Positions 46,881 to 58,871 of a stretch of DNA of 64,000 bases are shown in pieces; the first letter of the stretch is position 1, and each line of letters starts with the position of its first letter. The DNA is from Diadema setosum (taxonomy: Eukaryota; Echinodermata; Echinoidea; Diadematoida; Diadematidae). The translations under genes and the position numbers were made by a program. The DNA lies in assembly GCA_033980235.1 (NCBI GenBank), contig CM067075.1, forward strand, positions 11,568,292 to 11,632,291, written 5' to 3'. The notes under the pieces were generated by a model. The model ran no database searches. It was not told the origin of the DNA and saw only the letters and a list, made by a program, of their open reading frames with translations.

Positions 46881-49766
46881 AAAAAAAAAAAGCTTAAGTC
46901 TTTCAGAGCGGAGTATACTTTCTCAGTTTTGCATTATAATATAAGGAGTTTGATTAAAAATTTTGACCAGTTACAATTATTTCTTGACACTTTGAATGTA
47001 AAACTGTCAGTTTTGGGATTATGTGAAACTTGGCTGACTGAAAATTTCACTTCCCTTGTACAATTAGATGGCTACACACTGGTAACAAAGAACAGACTTT
47101 GTAAACGAGGTGGAGGCGTGGCATTTTATGTGAAGAATAATTTGAAATTTGAAATGATAACCCAGTTAAATTATATGTCTGATTCAATTGAAAGTATTTT
47201 CATTGACATAAGTATGCCAGGTGGTAAAAAAGTATTGATAGGAGAAATTTACAAGCCCCCAAATTGTAATTATTCTGACTTCATCTCAACCCTAGAAATT
47301 ATTTTAGATTCGCCCTATCTCCGCAACAAACAAGTGTACATAATGGGAGATTTTAATTTAGACTTACTTGATTATGGTAAGCCACAAACACGTGATTTTC
47401 TTGATACTATGGTATCATCCTCTTTCACTCCTTGTATCACTAAGCCTACAAGATTATTTGGAGCCTCCGCAACACTGATTGATAACATATTTTTAAACAG
47501 CTATGATTATGATGATCAATGTATCGCTGTTACGGACATATCAGATCATTTTCCCGTTATAGTTTCTTCCATATCTACTATACCTGAATCGCATAAACAA
47601 AAGGTGTGTAAAGATTTATCGCAATCACGAGTGTTCTCCGATCATAATATCCAGCTGTTCAAACAAAGTTTATCCGAAATTGATTGGAATGAGGTTTTAA
47701 ACTCCACTGATCCGAATGATGCGTACGACAGATTTATGAATATTTTGGTACCTTTATATCACTTGCATATCCCTTTGAGAAATCAAAGAGGAAACTACAA
47801 AACAGTTCCGCGCTCACCCTGGATAACAAAAGCTTTACTTAGATCCATAAACAGAAAAAATACTTTATTTTACAGATATAAATCATGTAATACAGTTTTA
47901 AATAAATCAAAGTACATTAAATATCGGAATGCTCTCACGTCCCTGTTACGTAAAGCAAAGAAAGATTATTTTTGTTCTCTGTTTGAACAGCACAAGTCAG
48001 ATGCAAAATCTACCTGGCATGTAATAAATAGTGTTATTCATAAACGTGTAAATAAGGGTAGTATTGATAATATCCTTTGTGAAGGGAAGAAATTAACAGA
48101 TGATGTGGAAATTGCGGAAGCATTCAACTGTTTTTTTGTTAATATTGGTCCGAATCTGGCCCGCAATATTTCATCTGTACACAGACCCTTTCATTCTTAC
48201 CTTTTAAATTCCAATCCACAGTCCTTATTTTTTCTCCCAGTACTTGAAACAGAGGTCGTAGATATTGTCAATTCTTTTAGCCCCAAGAAGAGTACAGGTC
48301 ATGATGGGATTTCTAATCACCTCATGAAAAGTATTGTAAACGAAATACTATCACCCTTAGTTCATATTTTGAATTTATCTTTATTGACTGGTATTGTGCC
48401 CATTAAAATGAAAATTGCTAAAGTTATCCCAATTTATAAGAAAGGCAGAGAGGATGAGTTGGGAAATTATCGACCAATATCGCTTCTGTCATCCTTTTCT
48501 AAATTACTTGAGAAGGTGATTTATAATCGTTTAATCAAATTTGTAAACGATTGTGATATTTTAGCTGATAATCAATTCGGATTCCGGAAAAAACATGCAA
48601 CCACCCATGCTATATTACTTCTGGTTGAGAAAGTTGTAAGAGCTATAGACACAAAGTCGCATACAGTCGGTCTGTTTCTGGACTACTCCAAGGCCTTTGA
48701 CACAATAGATCACGAAATTCTTTTGTATAAACTAAATCATTACGGTATTCGTGGAAAGGCCTTGGAGTGGTTCAGAAGTTATCTTACCGGTCGATCTCAA
48801 TTTGTTTCCGTAAATAATCATGAATCTGATACAAACTCGATTTGTTGTGGTGTTCCACAGGGCTCCCTCTTAGGTCCTCTTTTATTCATTTTATACATCA
48901 ATGACTTCCGTAACTCATCCTCTCTGCTGTCTTTTCTTCTGTTCGCAGATGATACAAGTCTCTTTTATTCTCACTCAGATCCTTATGTTTTGCTCGATTC
49001 TCTGAATAATGAACTTAAGTTGGTGTTTGAGTGGATTCAGGCAAATAAATTGTCGCTTAACATAAATAAGACCAATTATATGGTTTTCAGTAACACAATA
49101 AAATCTCTTCCAGGTTTAGTTTTAATGAACGGTTTACAATTAAATCAAATAGATTCAACAAAATTTTTAGGCATTTATATTGACAGTAACCTTTCATGGA
49201 AGGTACATGTTGATTATTTATGTAAATTGTTGTGCAAGAATGTTGGAATTATTCACAAACTGAAATATCTCTTCCCAAAGCCAATATTGCATTCTCTTTA
49301 TACAACTTTATTATTACCTTACTTGAATTACGGAATATTAGCCTGGGGGAATTGCTCAAAGACTAAAATTGATTCGTTATTTTTGGTTCAGAAAAAGGCC
49401 TTGCGGATTATAAATCGAGCACAATTTTTTGATCATACTGATGAATTGTTTGTTTCAAGTAAATTGTTAAAAATTTCTGATTTGTATTTATATCATGTTG
49501 GAATTTTCATGTATAAGTTGAATACTGGTGACCTTCCTAGTATATTTTCCTCAATGTTTGTGAAAAACAGTGATATTCATACTTACCCTACAAGACACAG
49601 TGAATCCTATCATTTTTCTCCTGTTCGTACAGTTTTAGCCCTTAAGACAATTACATCTACCGGCCCTTCTTTCTGGAATGAGTTAGATTCGGTTCGGTTG
49701 CACTCAAGTTCTTTAAGCTCCTTTAAGAAAAATCTCAAAGCCAATTTTCTAAAATCCTATGTGTAA
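46881..49766 (+). CDS. LINE endonuclease-reverse transcriptase ORF (5'-truncated)
   Basis: Open from 46881; recognisable protein starts around 46926 at VLHYNIRSL, the first strand of the AP-endonuclease fold, with no ATG at the true 5' end. Endonuclease signatures: GLCETWL, GDFNLDLLD (47346 on) and SDHFPVIV. RT signatures: NYRPISLLSSFSKLLEKVIY, FLDYSKAFDTIDHEILLYKL, GVPQGSLLGPLLFILYINDF and FADD (48942-48953). The C-terminus has the usual YGILAWGN and ARG/TPTRHS-like tail region. About 945 codons from the first usable codon to the TAA; the full-length ancestor would carry more N-terminal sequence. It copies its own RNA into DNA at a nicked target site. Confidence 0.92.
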   Translation, partial: KKKKLKSFRAEYTFSVLHYNIRSLIKNFDQLQLFLDTLNVKLSVLGLCETWLTENFTSLVQLDGYTLVTKNRLCKRGGGVAFYVKNNLKFEMITQLNYMSDSIESIFIDISMPGGKKVLIGEIYKPPNCNYSDFISTLEIILDSPYLRNKQVYIMGDFNLDLLDYGKPQTRDFLDTMVSSSFTPCITKPTRLFGASATLIDNIFLNSYDYDDQCIAVTDISDHFPVIVSSISTIPESHKQKVCKDLSQSRVFSDHNIQLFKQSLSEIDWNEVLNSTDPNDAYDRFMNILVPLYHLHIPLRNQRGNYKTVPRSPWITKALLRSINRKNTLFYRYKSCNTVLNKSKYIKYRNALTSLLRKAKKDYFCSLFEQHKSDAKSTWHVINSVIHKRVNKGSIDNILCEGKKLTDDVEIAEAFNCFFVNIGPNLARNISSVHRPFHSYLLNSNPQSLFFLPVLETEVVDIVNSFSPKKSTGHDGISNHLMKSIVNEILSPLVHILNLSLLTGIVPIKMKIAKVIPIYKKGREDELGNYRPISLLSSFSKLLEKVIYNRLIKFVNDCDILADNQFGFRKKHATTHAILLLVEKVVRAIDTKSHTVGLFLDYSKAFDTIDHEILLYKLNHYGIRGKALEWFRSYLTGRSQFVSVNNHESDTNSICCGVPQGSLLGPLLFILYINDFRNSSSLLSFLLFADDTSLFYSHSDPYVLLDSLNNELKLVFEWIQANKLSLNINKTNYMVFSNTIKSLPGLVLMNGLQLNQIDSTKFLGIYIDSNLSWKVHVDYLCKLLCKNVGIIHKLKYLFPKPILHSLYTTLLLPYLNYGILAWGNCSKTKIDSLFLVQKKALRIINRAQFFDHTDELFVSSKLLKISDLYLYHVGIFMYKLNTGDLPSIFSSMFVKNSDIHTYPTRHSESYHFSPVRTVLALKTITSTGPSFWNELDSVRLHSSSLSSFKKNLKANFLKSYV

Positions 49767-50235
49767 TTATTTCGCCGTAATCGCTTAATTTTTTTTATTT
49801 TTGTTGTTGTTGCATATACTTAAATGATGCCTTGCTCGGATGACCTCACCAGTTTGATTAACTTGCTACTTTTTTAAGCATTTATACCATAAGTTAATCA
49901 TAAAACATTATATACTATACTTTGTACATCCCGTAAACATAGTAATATTCTCGATATTTTGAATTTTGCATGTTACGTCACTTCTGACTTTGATACACTG
50001 TACTAAAACCCTATGTTATATTTTTGGAACCCACATCCTACAAGCTTTGCTTTTTAGTGGGTTCCTCATATTACACGTTAATTATAATCATTATGTCCTT
50101 ATACATTTGTGCATTATTGGTTCAAACTGACCACAGTGTGAAAAAAACTTTTCTGCTTCATATCAAATGGAATATAAAACTTGTACGAAATGTGGAATAT
50201 GGAACGTGAATAAAAAAAAAAAAAAAAAAAAAAAA
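46881..50235 (+). mobile_element. Near-intact APE-type LINE with poly(A) tail
   Basis: A non-LTR retrotransposon with one long open frame covering endonuclease and RT, a 3' UTR of about 450 bp, and a tail of about 24 A (50212-50235). The 5' end is truncated just before the endonuclease domain, typical of incomplete reverse transcription. The open frame lacks any stop over 2.8 kb, so insertion is recent compared with other repeats here. A clear target-site duplication could not be fixed because the left junction is itself an A run (46880-46891). RT style is CR1/Jockey-like; the exact clade is not assigned. Confidence 0.92.
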
Positions 50236-50346
50236 CAGCAACAATAACAAATTTTCCTACTGCGTCATTACAGAGTCCCTCCCCTCCACACACCCCCATG
50301 AAAAATAAAAATGTTGCTGTATCATTAATGTGCAAAAAACAGCAAA

Positions 50347-50538
50347 ATGAAGGAAGAAATGCCCTCTACTCTACCTCAAGATGTTGTTTTCGCTGGTGTC
50401 AACACTCCACTAGACATTTGTCCAGACACGTCTACTGTAGATATGGAATTGCTGACAGCTGATCCGTGTGTCAACAGTGCCATGAATGGTCCGTATGTTG
50501 ATTTTTCCCAAACGTTATTCGAGTGCAGCAGCTCATGA
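50347..50538 (+). CDS. 63-codon open frame of unknown nature
   Basis: Open from 50329 to a TGA at 50536-50538; the ATG is at 50347. The product begins MKEEMPSTLPQDVVFAGVNT and ends DFSQTLFECSSS. It is rich in Pro, Thr, Asp and Glu and poor in the Ile/Lys/Phe bias of noncoding AT-rich DNA. It could be a terminal exon (an AG lies at 50341-50342, but with a poor pyrimidine tract) or chance. It starts about 110 bp after the LINE poly(A) tail. No family recognised. Confidence 0.22.
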   Translation: MKEEMPSTLPQDVVFAGVNTPLDICPDTSTVDMELLTADPCVNSAMNGPYVDFSQTLFECSSS

Positions 50539-51002
50539 CATGTGTGCAAACTTTTGTATCACATTCTGAAAGTGTATTTGTGTATTAATTTGAAGTGACA
50601 AGGTTTTGAAATTGTACATGTTATACACATCATGTATGATTAGATTATATGGGCAATACCTTGTTCATAGATATGAGAGTGATTACTTTTAGACCAAGGT
50701 ACTTCTGGAAGTAGTGTAAAAAAAAAATTGTAATTTGTCATCTGTGTTTAAACTTAAACTATGATCTGTCATCCCTGAACATAAGTTGGTTACTAAATGT
50801 CCAGAAGATTGATATTTTGTTTCCCTTTGGTTTGCATTATTTTTGCTGAGGTTGCACTAAAGTAACATACATAGTCATGAATGGAAGTACATGACCAGAC
50901 CATTGAGGGGAAAATTTTTGATTTGTTCTCTGTATGAAATGGTTTTCTGACACTTGCTCTTCCCATGAAATATCTGCACGCTATTTAAAAGTCAAACATA
51001 AA

Positions 51003-51193
51003 TTCTACCCTCAAACATAACCCTAATAAACCCTATTAAACCCTGATCCTAATCCTCACATCAAACTAAACCTCAAACATTGAGGAAACCTCAAGCATTG
51101 AGGAGGTCATTATATAACAACCATAGCCCTAACCCTAAGTCCTCAGAAAAAATAGGACTGAAGCAATTGTCACAGGAGCAAATGTCATGTCAG
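51003..51193 (-). repeat. Repeat with degenerate CCCTAA runs, copy 1
   Basis: On the minus strand: ACATTTGCTCCTGTGACAAT, TGCTTCAGTCCTATTTTTTC, TTAGGGTTAGGGCTATGG and more TTAGGGTT-like pieces. It matches the 54.86-55.06 kb copy. Internal TTAGGG-like units are degenerate and not telomeric arrays. Confidence 0.65.
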
Positions 51194-51276
51194 CATTTAT
51201 AAAAAACTGAAATAAGCTAAACTGTAATATTTACAGGTGAAGTACAGCTCTATGAGTCTCTGTGGGGAGATACTCT

Positions 51277-51308
<32 letters not shown>

Positions 51309-53549
51309 TAGAAAAGGGGTGAGTTTTCAAGCATTAGCTGGAAACTACTCGGCACGTCTGCTGGAATCAGGATGGCCGCAGCTCAGGAAGACAATGCAAC
51401 CTGCGTTGGTGGCCCGCCGCCGTTTCTGCGTGGGACGATCCCTCCGCCAAATGCTCTCCACTTCCGGTCCCGTGGCTTCCTGATCACGTTCTTGCCCCCC
51501 AACCCCCCCCCCCCCCTCCTCCTTCTACCCCATCTTGGCTGGCATATGAAGCAGATCTATGTAAACATAGCTAGCTCCTCTGGTAGGATCCCCTCAAAAT
51601 TCTAATTACAGATGAACCGCCATTGTGAGGTCACACAGGATACGGGCGCGGCCAGTGGCCCTGTGTCTCTGTGTTTCCTGTCTCAAGCTGGAAGACTTGC
51701 ATCCTCATCTAAATGGTAGCACTTTCATAAACTTTGCATGTTATGATCCCTGCCTTGTCAATTGGTCCTTCCTGATTTATAGTGATCTGATACTTTTCGT
51801 GCTCAGCATTAAGGAGGTCATTATTGAGATTGTGCACGTATGTGTGTTTGTCTGTTTGTCTCTCTGTCTGTCTGTGTTTTCCAAAGTTTTATAGTGAATT
51901 ACAGAATTAATCTCTGCCACTATCCAGCCATGAGCCCCAGCTGGAATTGATTTGCTACCAGTAGACAGCAACACCAACAAAAGAAAGCAGTTTCAATTGT
52001 CAAGAATAGGGTATTTCTGCAAATAATGTCCCCGATTTCTCTTGATATTTTTGCTGCAACATTCACCCTTCAAAACAGAGATTTTGTTGATCCTATTTCC
52101 TAGTCTGTTGAAGTTTTGCAGAGTGAGAACACTTGAATAGGGATGGAGACTATACAGTATTATACTGGACATTTGTGTATCATGATGTCTTCAAAACTGA
52201 TTTAAGTTGCTTTTATGAGAGGAAATACAAACAAATCAGATACAATACACAAAAACATGTCTGAGTCTTGTAGAAAAAGAGGACAAATATTTTCTTTCCT
52301 TACTATACCTTTTGCTTTTGTCATTTTCTCTTCATTACCCCTTCCCCGTCAAAAAATAAAAAAGTGGTAAAAATGAAAATGATGAAAATGAAAAGATGGT
52401 AGTATGTGACAATCTGATTTTGTCACATTAAAGTTATCAGTGATCCTGTACCTTTTTTTTATTTGTGCAAGTGGACAAGTCGAACAAACTAAATCAAACT
52501 GAACTGAACTGGGATTTTTCCTCACACTGGGTGTATTGGCCTGAAAGCAACTTACATGTGTATGAATGTCATAACACACCCGAGTAATCTCGTATGTGTA
52601 ATTTGTAATTACACACTACAAATCTGATCATGAGCAGGTAATGTTTGAGTGCTACTTCATGCTGCAAGTTATTTGGTTGTAGGTCCTTTTGGGAAAATGA
52701 AATTGAGCACCAAATCCGTAGGTATCCCATCATCTTATTGATTCTTCATAGAATGGGCTGATGTTGAACGACATAAAAAGAAAATACAGAGTCAATTATT
52801 GTCATCACTTAAAAGGTGAAAGATTCCCTTTGTCATTATGCATTAATCTTTATAGCATTTAAAAAAAATTCTGAATACATATGTAAGCTGTCAACTAACC
52901 ATCTTACAAGATAGACAAAGAGAAAGATGATTGAGAGATTATATACAAAAATTTCTTTGAAAAAAAAATGTGTGGAGCATTTAATGTACAGTGTAAGAAC
53001 AAGGTAATTAGGGTATTCCTTTTCCAGTGTTAGAATATCTGATAAGAACACACCTCTCACATTCACACACACAAAAAAAGAGGAAAATATAGTGAAGAGA
53101 CAACACAATGGCAAGATTTGACAAACATTGCACACCCAGCATTCGGGACAGCTGGCGGTGTGACACAGGAAACCAAACTCTGAGCCGGCGTGGCTTGAAC
53201 TGTCAATTTTCAGGCAGGAGGGATGTGTATGCAGATGCAGAGGAGAGGCTGTCAAGCAAGAAGCGCGCTCCAGTGGAGCTATCAATAATTTACCCGCATG
53301 CCCCCAATGTGAGCCTCTTTCTCAATCGTGCTCAATCATTCATTCCGACTCTGATTGGCAATAGAAAATGCTGGCGGAATAAAAAATGCTAGCCATGAGA
53401 AGGAGAGGGAGAAAAAGAGAGGAAAGGAGAAAGGGGGGGGGGAGGTAGGAGGAAAAAATGGGAAATGGGCAAAGCTGCATTGTAGAGACTGATTGGATGA
53501 GGGTCAAAGTTGTCTTGGACTGAATGGCCTTTGAAATTAGAGCCTTTGT

Positions 53550-54060
53550 ATCTACGCTGTTCCTATTGTGGGTGTAATACAGCCATTATTTGTCACACAT
53601 GCAGGATATTTCACACGTTCCATGCCAACAATGGGGGTTGACGGTGGTTTACGATTCGTTATTAATTGCGCAAGCCCGTAGATTTGCATTGTTGTGGATA
53701 CTGCCGAGGGGTAAATGGTAACCATGAGCGACCGAAGGGCCTGACTTCCGTAAACGTTTGATCTTGACATGGCAGGGAACATTAGCGAATTTCAGCGCTC
53801 GTGTTAGGATGCTGTGATGATGGAAGGAGGGGATTTAACGAAAATGTTGACTTTCCATTTGTGTAATGCAAGGCGGGCCTATAAAATTTAAGGGTCTTTA
53901 TCATTCAAGTAATGAATTATATCCTGCTGGCATATTGCAGCGCTTTGTGGTATTAGACTTGGGACCAGTATTGTATCTATGGAATATTAGTATTCGAATT
54001 ACATCATCTTCTACTGCCATTCCAGGGAATAATAAACTCAACTATTAAAGCAGTGTCAGC
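53550..54060. other. Complex noncoding block, candidate regulatory element
   Basis: A non-repetitive stretch with GATTCGTTATTAATTGCGCA, ATGGTAACCATGAGCG, CATATTGCAGCGCTTTG and AATAATATTTATGAAATGG. The composition contrasts with the AT-rich repeats on both sides. Open frames here do not look like protein. Proposed only on sequence texture. Confidence 0.22.
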
Positions 54061-54422
54061 TGATGAATAATATTTATGAAATGGTATCCTGCACACTTGT
54101 GTGGAAAGAAAAACCTGCTAAACAAAAGAGAGTTTTTGTAGCAATGGTATCAAAAATGCAAAGCAAGTTGCGATGTGATACCAGAAAAAAATTTGTTCCA
54201 CCTTTCAAATACAGAAAAGGTTATATGTTATAGATTTGTCCAATGTTTAATTCTAGTTTGTTTATTTGTTGTTGGGTTTTTTGTGTGTTTGTTTGTTTGT
54301 TTGTTTGTTGTTGTTGTTGTTTTTTTTTTTGGGGGGGGGGCTTCTGGCCCACTTGCACCAATGAGAAAAGTGCGTGTGTGTATGTGTGTGTGTTTGCAAG
54401 AAAGAAGAAAAGAGAGAGAGAG

Positions 54423-54424
<2 letters not shown>

Positions 54425-54477
<53 letters not shown>
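54425..54477. repeat. (GT)n microsatellite
   Basis: About 25 GT units directly after an AGAGAG tract; poly(T)/poly(G) and GTTT repeats lie just upstream (54280-54350). Confidence 0.95.
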
Positions 54478-54478
<1 letters not shown>

Positions 54479-54861
54479 AAAGAGCAAACATAAGCCATTG
54501 TACGTAAAATTAATGTACCACCAGTAGTCTTATGCCAGTAGGTCTTATTCTATCTGTACACATGCTGTGTTTCACCTGTATCTACATTGTAGATCATCAA
54601 TTACAGCTGCTCCAAACTGTAGGAAGATGTGATCATCTAGAAGTACTGCATCGTCACCCACACTTTTCTGTCAAAAAGAATGCACACAAAGAAAGCAAAT
54701 CCCAGAGAGCAGAGAACGAGGGTACAGAGATTTCCAATATTCTGTTAGCAATAGATTTATATTTGATGACTAGCCAACCTCCTTTGAAGCCAACACCTCA
54801 GTCTCATTGGCCATGAGTTAGTCATGAAGACAACAAATGTGTCACCAAGGGTGACGCAGCA

Positions 54862-55063
54862 TTTGCTCCTACCACAATTGCTCCTGTCTATTATTTTCTC
54901 CAAGGTCTAATAGGGTTAGGGTTGGGATAGGGTTTTAGGTTTAGTCTGTTGTGAGGGTTAAGATTAGGGTTAGATTCATATTTGTTGGTAGAATTTAGGT
55001 TTGGCGTAGCGTGCATATATTTCATGGTTGAGCAATTGTCGCAGTCTGTAAGCAAATGTCATG
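54862..55063 (+). repeat. Repeat with degenerate TTAGGG runs, copy 2
   Basis: CATTTGCTCCTACCACAATT, GCTCCTGTCTATTATTTTCT, AATAGGGTTAGGGTTGGGAT, then further GGGTTA units, closing with GAGCAATTGTCGCAG and AGCAAATGTCATGG, an inverted echo of its start. Confidence 0.65.
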
Positions 55064-55166
55064 GAACCGCCACCAAGAGATCAGTGATCATCAGGCATAC
55101 TCCATTGCACCAACTACACATGACAATTTGGAAGAGAATGTCTTGATTTTCTCCTTTTCCCCTCTT

Positions 55167-55264
55167 TTAACCTGTTCAGGACGAGTCCCGAGTATACTCC
55201 GGCAAGTGTCTACTCGAAAAAGCATGCGTGTTGTAGCAAAATCAGCCCGTCCTCAATGGGTTAA
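55167..55264 (+). mobile_element. Short TTAACCC MITE, copy 4
   Basis: TTAACCTGTTCAGGACGAGT left, CCGTCCTCAATGGGTTAA right, with TTAA at both edges. A few bases are inserted in the middle (CTCGAAAAAGCATGCG). Confidence 0.85.
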
Positions 55265-58200
55265 ATACTTTGAATTGGCATTGAATCCTGTGTTTTTATG
55301 TGGTTTTGTTATGTATTGTTATGAACTGACTTCTCAGCTCATAAGGAAGTGCCCTCTGTCTTATAAACAAAAAGTCCAGTATGTTTATGTTGTTATCAAA
55401 GGAAGAGAAATAGAGAAAGAAAGAGAGAGAGAGAAAAGGCAGGGTGAAAGATGGAATTTGCCAAGTTTTACTTCTGAAATGCTCCACCATTGCAGCGAGT
55501 ATGGATCCCGTTTTAAGAAAAAAGCAACAACAACACGAAACTCCTCCTGCTAGAGGATGTGAAGAAAGTCGGAAACAAAGTCAGGAATTGCCCGTGCCTG
55601 CTTGAACCTGGCCAGATCGATGCTATCCAACTCCCCCCTCCCTCCCTCCCTCCCACCCCCACCACCGTCTCTCCCCAATAGCTTGCCCCTAGGTCTTGTC
55701 CATTAGTATGCGGAATTGCAAGACAGGCACTCTGCAAATAGATGCATGGTGCCGCATTCAACTGGTGCTCTCGCCGAATCCTCGTCCTTCTCCTACAGTG
55801 TGCCTTCACTTGCCACCCCTCCCCCCTCCCATCATGGTCATCATGTCAAATGCATCACCACCTCACTATTCTCCCTCTTTCTCAGGTCCTCCCCTTCCTC
55901 CCCCTCCTCCCCCCCCCCCCCCCCTGAACATCTTCCACCATCCACTCAATTCTCCATACCTGCAAAGATCCCATCCGAGAGAAATCTTCCATAATTCGGG
56001 GGAAAAAATGAAAAGAGGATAGCTTTTGACTCGGACATAATCTTTGCCTATTGCGCCCTGAGCAGATTAATCCTCCTAAGTGGAGTGTGGCAAAGTGTAA
56101 TTCGCTTCTCCCTGCGCCTGATTCGCCCCCTTCTTCAGGGCGATACTCCTTTAAGAAACATAGATGAAACGGTGAGATGACTGCAGCTGTGACGAAATTT
56201 TGCATTGTTTTTGAAGTGTATCTTTGCAAATTTTATTGCAATGCCTGCCCTGAAAGTTGGTTGAGTCATGAATATACAACTGTAGTATTTCCAAGTCCCC
56301 GGCATTGGAGGTAGGGGCTTATGGGCATTAATATTTTAGCATGGCCTGCTGGGAAATCAGGTATTTTTTATGCTTGGCCTGAGTTTCGCACCACTGAATA
56401 TTAATTGTGGCATCTTGCCGGATAAAAGCAGCAGAGCTCAGAGATTTAAAATGGGGATGGGGGGGGGGGGGGGGGGGGAGAAAAGCCACCCGTGAATGTA
56501 AATTTAGGCGCTTCCAGATAGTTGGGTGCAGATTGTTCAGTCAAAGTGCAATTTACTTGTAGATGGAGTTTTACCCACATGGGACTAGTGACAGAACCCA
56601 ATGCAGTTCATCATTTGGAATTGAACAAAACAAGCTCTTCCTAATAGGCCACTTTTCCCATTTCCCCATTTCTATCAATTTCATCAAAAAAAAAAAACCA
56701 AACAAACAAACGAGCAAAAAGCCCTGATGGCATAAAAAGGGCAGCTCATTTCAAAGATCATTTTACACTTCCAGTGGGTATTTTAAAAAAATTATCTGTA
56801 TGGAAGTCATTTGCCTCAGAAAAACAAGCAAGCAAACATTCATGCCATAATATTTATGCAACAAGGCTAGTTGCAAGTCTCATATAAACACTTTGATCCT
56901 CCTCTTAATTTCCTAGCAGTTGTTGCTGTATTCAATTAGCTACATGTATGCAGGTTGGCAAATAAAATCCTAACCATTCACTGAACTCCCAGCTGCTCCA
57001 AGGGGTAGCCCCAAAGAGGCAGTTCCATGTGCTTGCTGCAATGTGCTCTCTATTTTCCACTAACCCTTTGTTGAAAGGATACTTTGTGATTTCATTGCAA
57101 GACATCAGCTCATTAAACATTTTATGTTTGTAGTATCTGAATTGTAAACTCCACATTTGTATAGAGCACGATTACCATGTGTTTTTTTTTTCCCCGCAAT
57201 AATGTCAAGTATTTCAATATCCTTTGATGCTCTACGAACGGGATCTACTTTCTCTTTTTGACGTTAAGTGAGAATGACAGCTTCCAGCAATGAATTGAAC
57301 AACACACATACACACACGCACTGTTGTAAAAGGAGAAATTTGACCATTTCTTTGACAAATGTGTCATTCACTTTGTTCAAACTCTACAGTTTTTCACCTT
57401 TATTTTACTACGATATCAACCTGTAAATGTAAGTTTTAACCTGTTATTTAGGAAATTGGGAGAAAACCGTAATGTAGTACATTTTGTGATATGAGCAGAG
57501 TGAGCAACCAGATGTTGAGGTTAAAAACAAGATCATTCCACAGAAATGGAATTTTATGAATGAAAATGCCCTACTTCAGCCTTAAAAAAACTAAAAAGAC
57601 AGGAAAAGAAAAGAAACAATGTACATAAAAAATCTCTATATTGTTAAAGTGATTGCATAATTTGTATTTTTGACCACTGCTATTTTTCTTGATTTCAAAT
57701 TTTTGCTAAGATTAGCTAATAGGAAAAAAGACATCCTCTGTCGACAAAATTTTAAGGAAATTTGGAGGCTCACTCAAGAAGGCCATTGCTTTTCAAAATG
57801 TTGCCTGAATGATGAATGTGACGATTCCAATGTGAATATTATGTAGCGGTGTAGCTTCTGTGTGTAGTACTTTCTAGTGAATGATTCATGGACATAGCCT
57901 TCATAAGTAACATCCTTCTTATGAATAATTTTTCAATCAGCTTTAGTCACTTTATAGTCACTTTGTTTGCCATTCTGTCAAAATCCAAAATTCTATTCAC
58001 AAAGATTTCAGTGGATATAACAACTTTCCATCCGAGGGCTTCCAAGTGTACATTGCATTCATAAAGTCTTTTTTTTTTTCCAATTTTGAATCTGCTGTGC
58101 AGATCTGTTTCTTGTTGCAAGAGATTCAAGCGGCACAGACTGTAATAAATGGCAAACCGTGGAAATGAACTGCCTGTATTCATTATGAGACACAGTTAAT

Positions 58201-58379
58201 GAACAGAAATAGATGTCATCCAGTGTTTATGAAATTGGAAGTTTAATGCACACGTTCAATAGAAGTCTTTGTTGCATATATTGACACTGTCAATTTTGAA
58301 GCCAGACTGCAATATTATGCAGTGAAAACATGCACCATTCATTGACAGTATGTGTAGCTCAAATGCAGACAGACAGAGA

Positions 58380-58400
58380 GGGGGGGGGGGGGGGGGGGGG
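58380..58400. repeat. Poly(G) run of 21
   Basis: Uninterrupted G tract. Similar G or C runs of 15-25 occur at 10094-10118, 36878-36888, 56459-56478 and 62743-62759. Confidence 0.9.
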
Positions 58401-58871
58401 AGTCAAATGGGGAGAAACATCAAATTGACAAAAAAAAAAATGCAGAAACAGAAATGGCAAATCCTTGAATTACAGTTTTTATGTATATTTTCCTTAGTCC
58501 CATACACATGATCAATGTAACGTGATTGTGGTCTCTTTTTCTTACTTTTTTTTTAAGCTTCCCAGCAGTTTTCTATTCCCAGAGGGTCGTTTGAGTACAT
58601 AGCTTTACAAATAGCATGATTTGGGTTTAACTAATCTCACCCGCAGAGTGCTGTTCTCGTTGGTTGCTAATAAAGATCGCAAGCATCAAAGCTGAAAAGA
58701 CTCCTTAATGAGGTGTTTTTTCACAGAAATAAAAAGATCAGAGATTTTAATTATTACTTTTGCAGGAAAAGAAGGTGTTTGAGTGCCTTTCAAACTGTAT
58801 TTTGACTGTGCTTTTCATGGAGCTTACTCTTTTGCTTCTTTTTGACCTAGGTATGATCTCTAGATGCCTGA

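Noticed and set aside
51372..51605. Open frame with a strong ATG context in a GC-rich stretch (MAAAQEDNATCV...)
   Set aside because: It runs into a poly(C) tract and low-complexity sequence. No domain, no splice-consistent continuation and no homologue recognised.
53108..53392. 94-codon plus-strand open frame
   Set aside because: Reads as random (Cys and Arg scattered, no motif) and lies in a complex noncoding block.
54262..54527. Open frames of His/Thr or Val/Cys repeats on both strands
   Set aside because: They translate a (GT)n/(CA)n microsatellite and are not genes.
54860..55000. Telomere-like GGGTTAGGG sequence
   Set aside because: Units are degenerate, only a few long and embedded in a dispersed repeat; not a telomere or fusion point.
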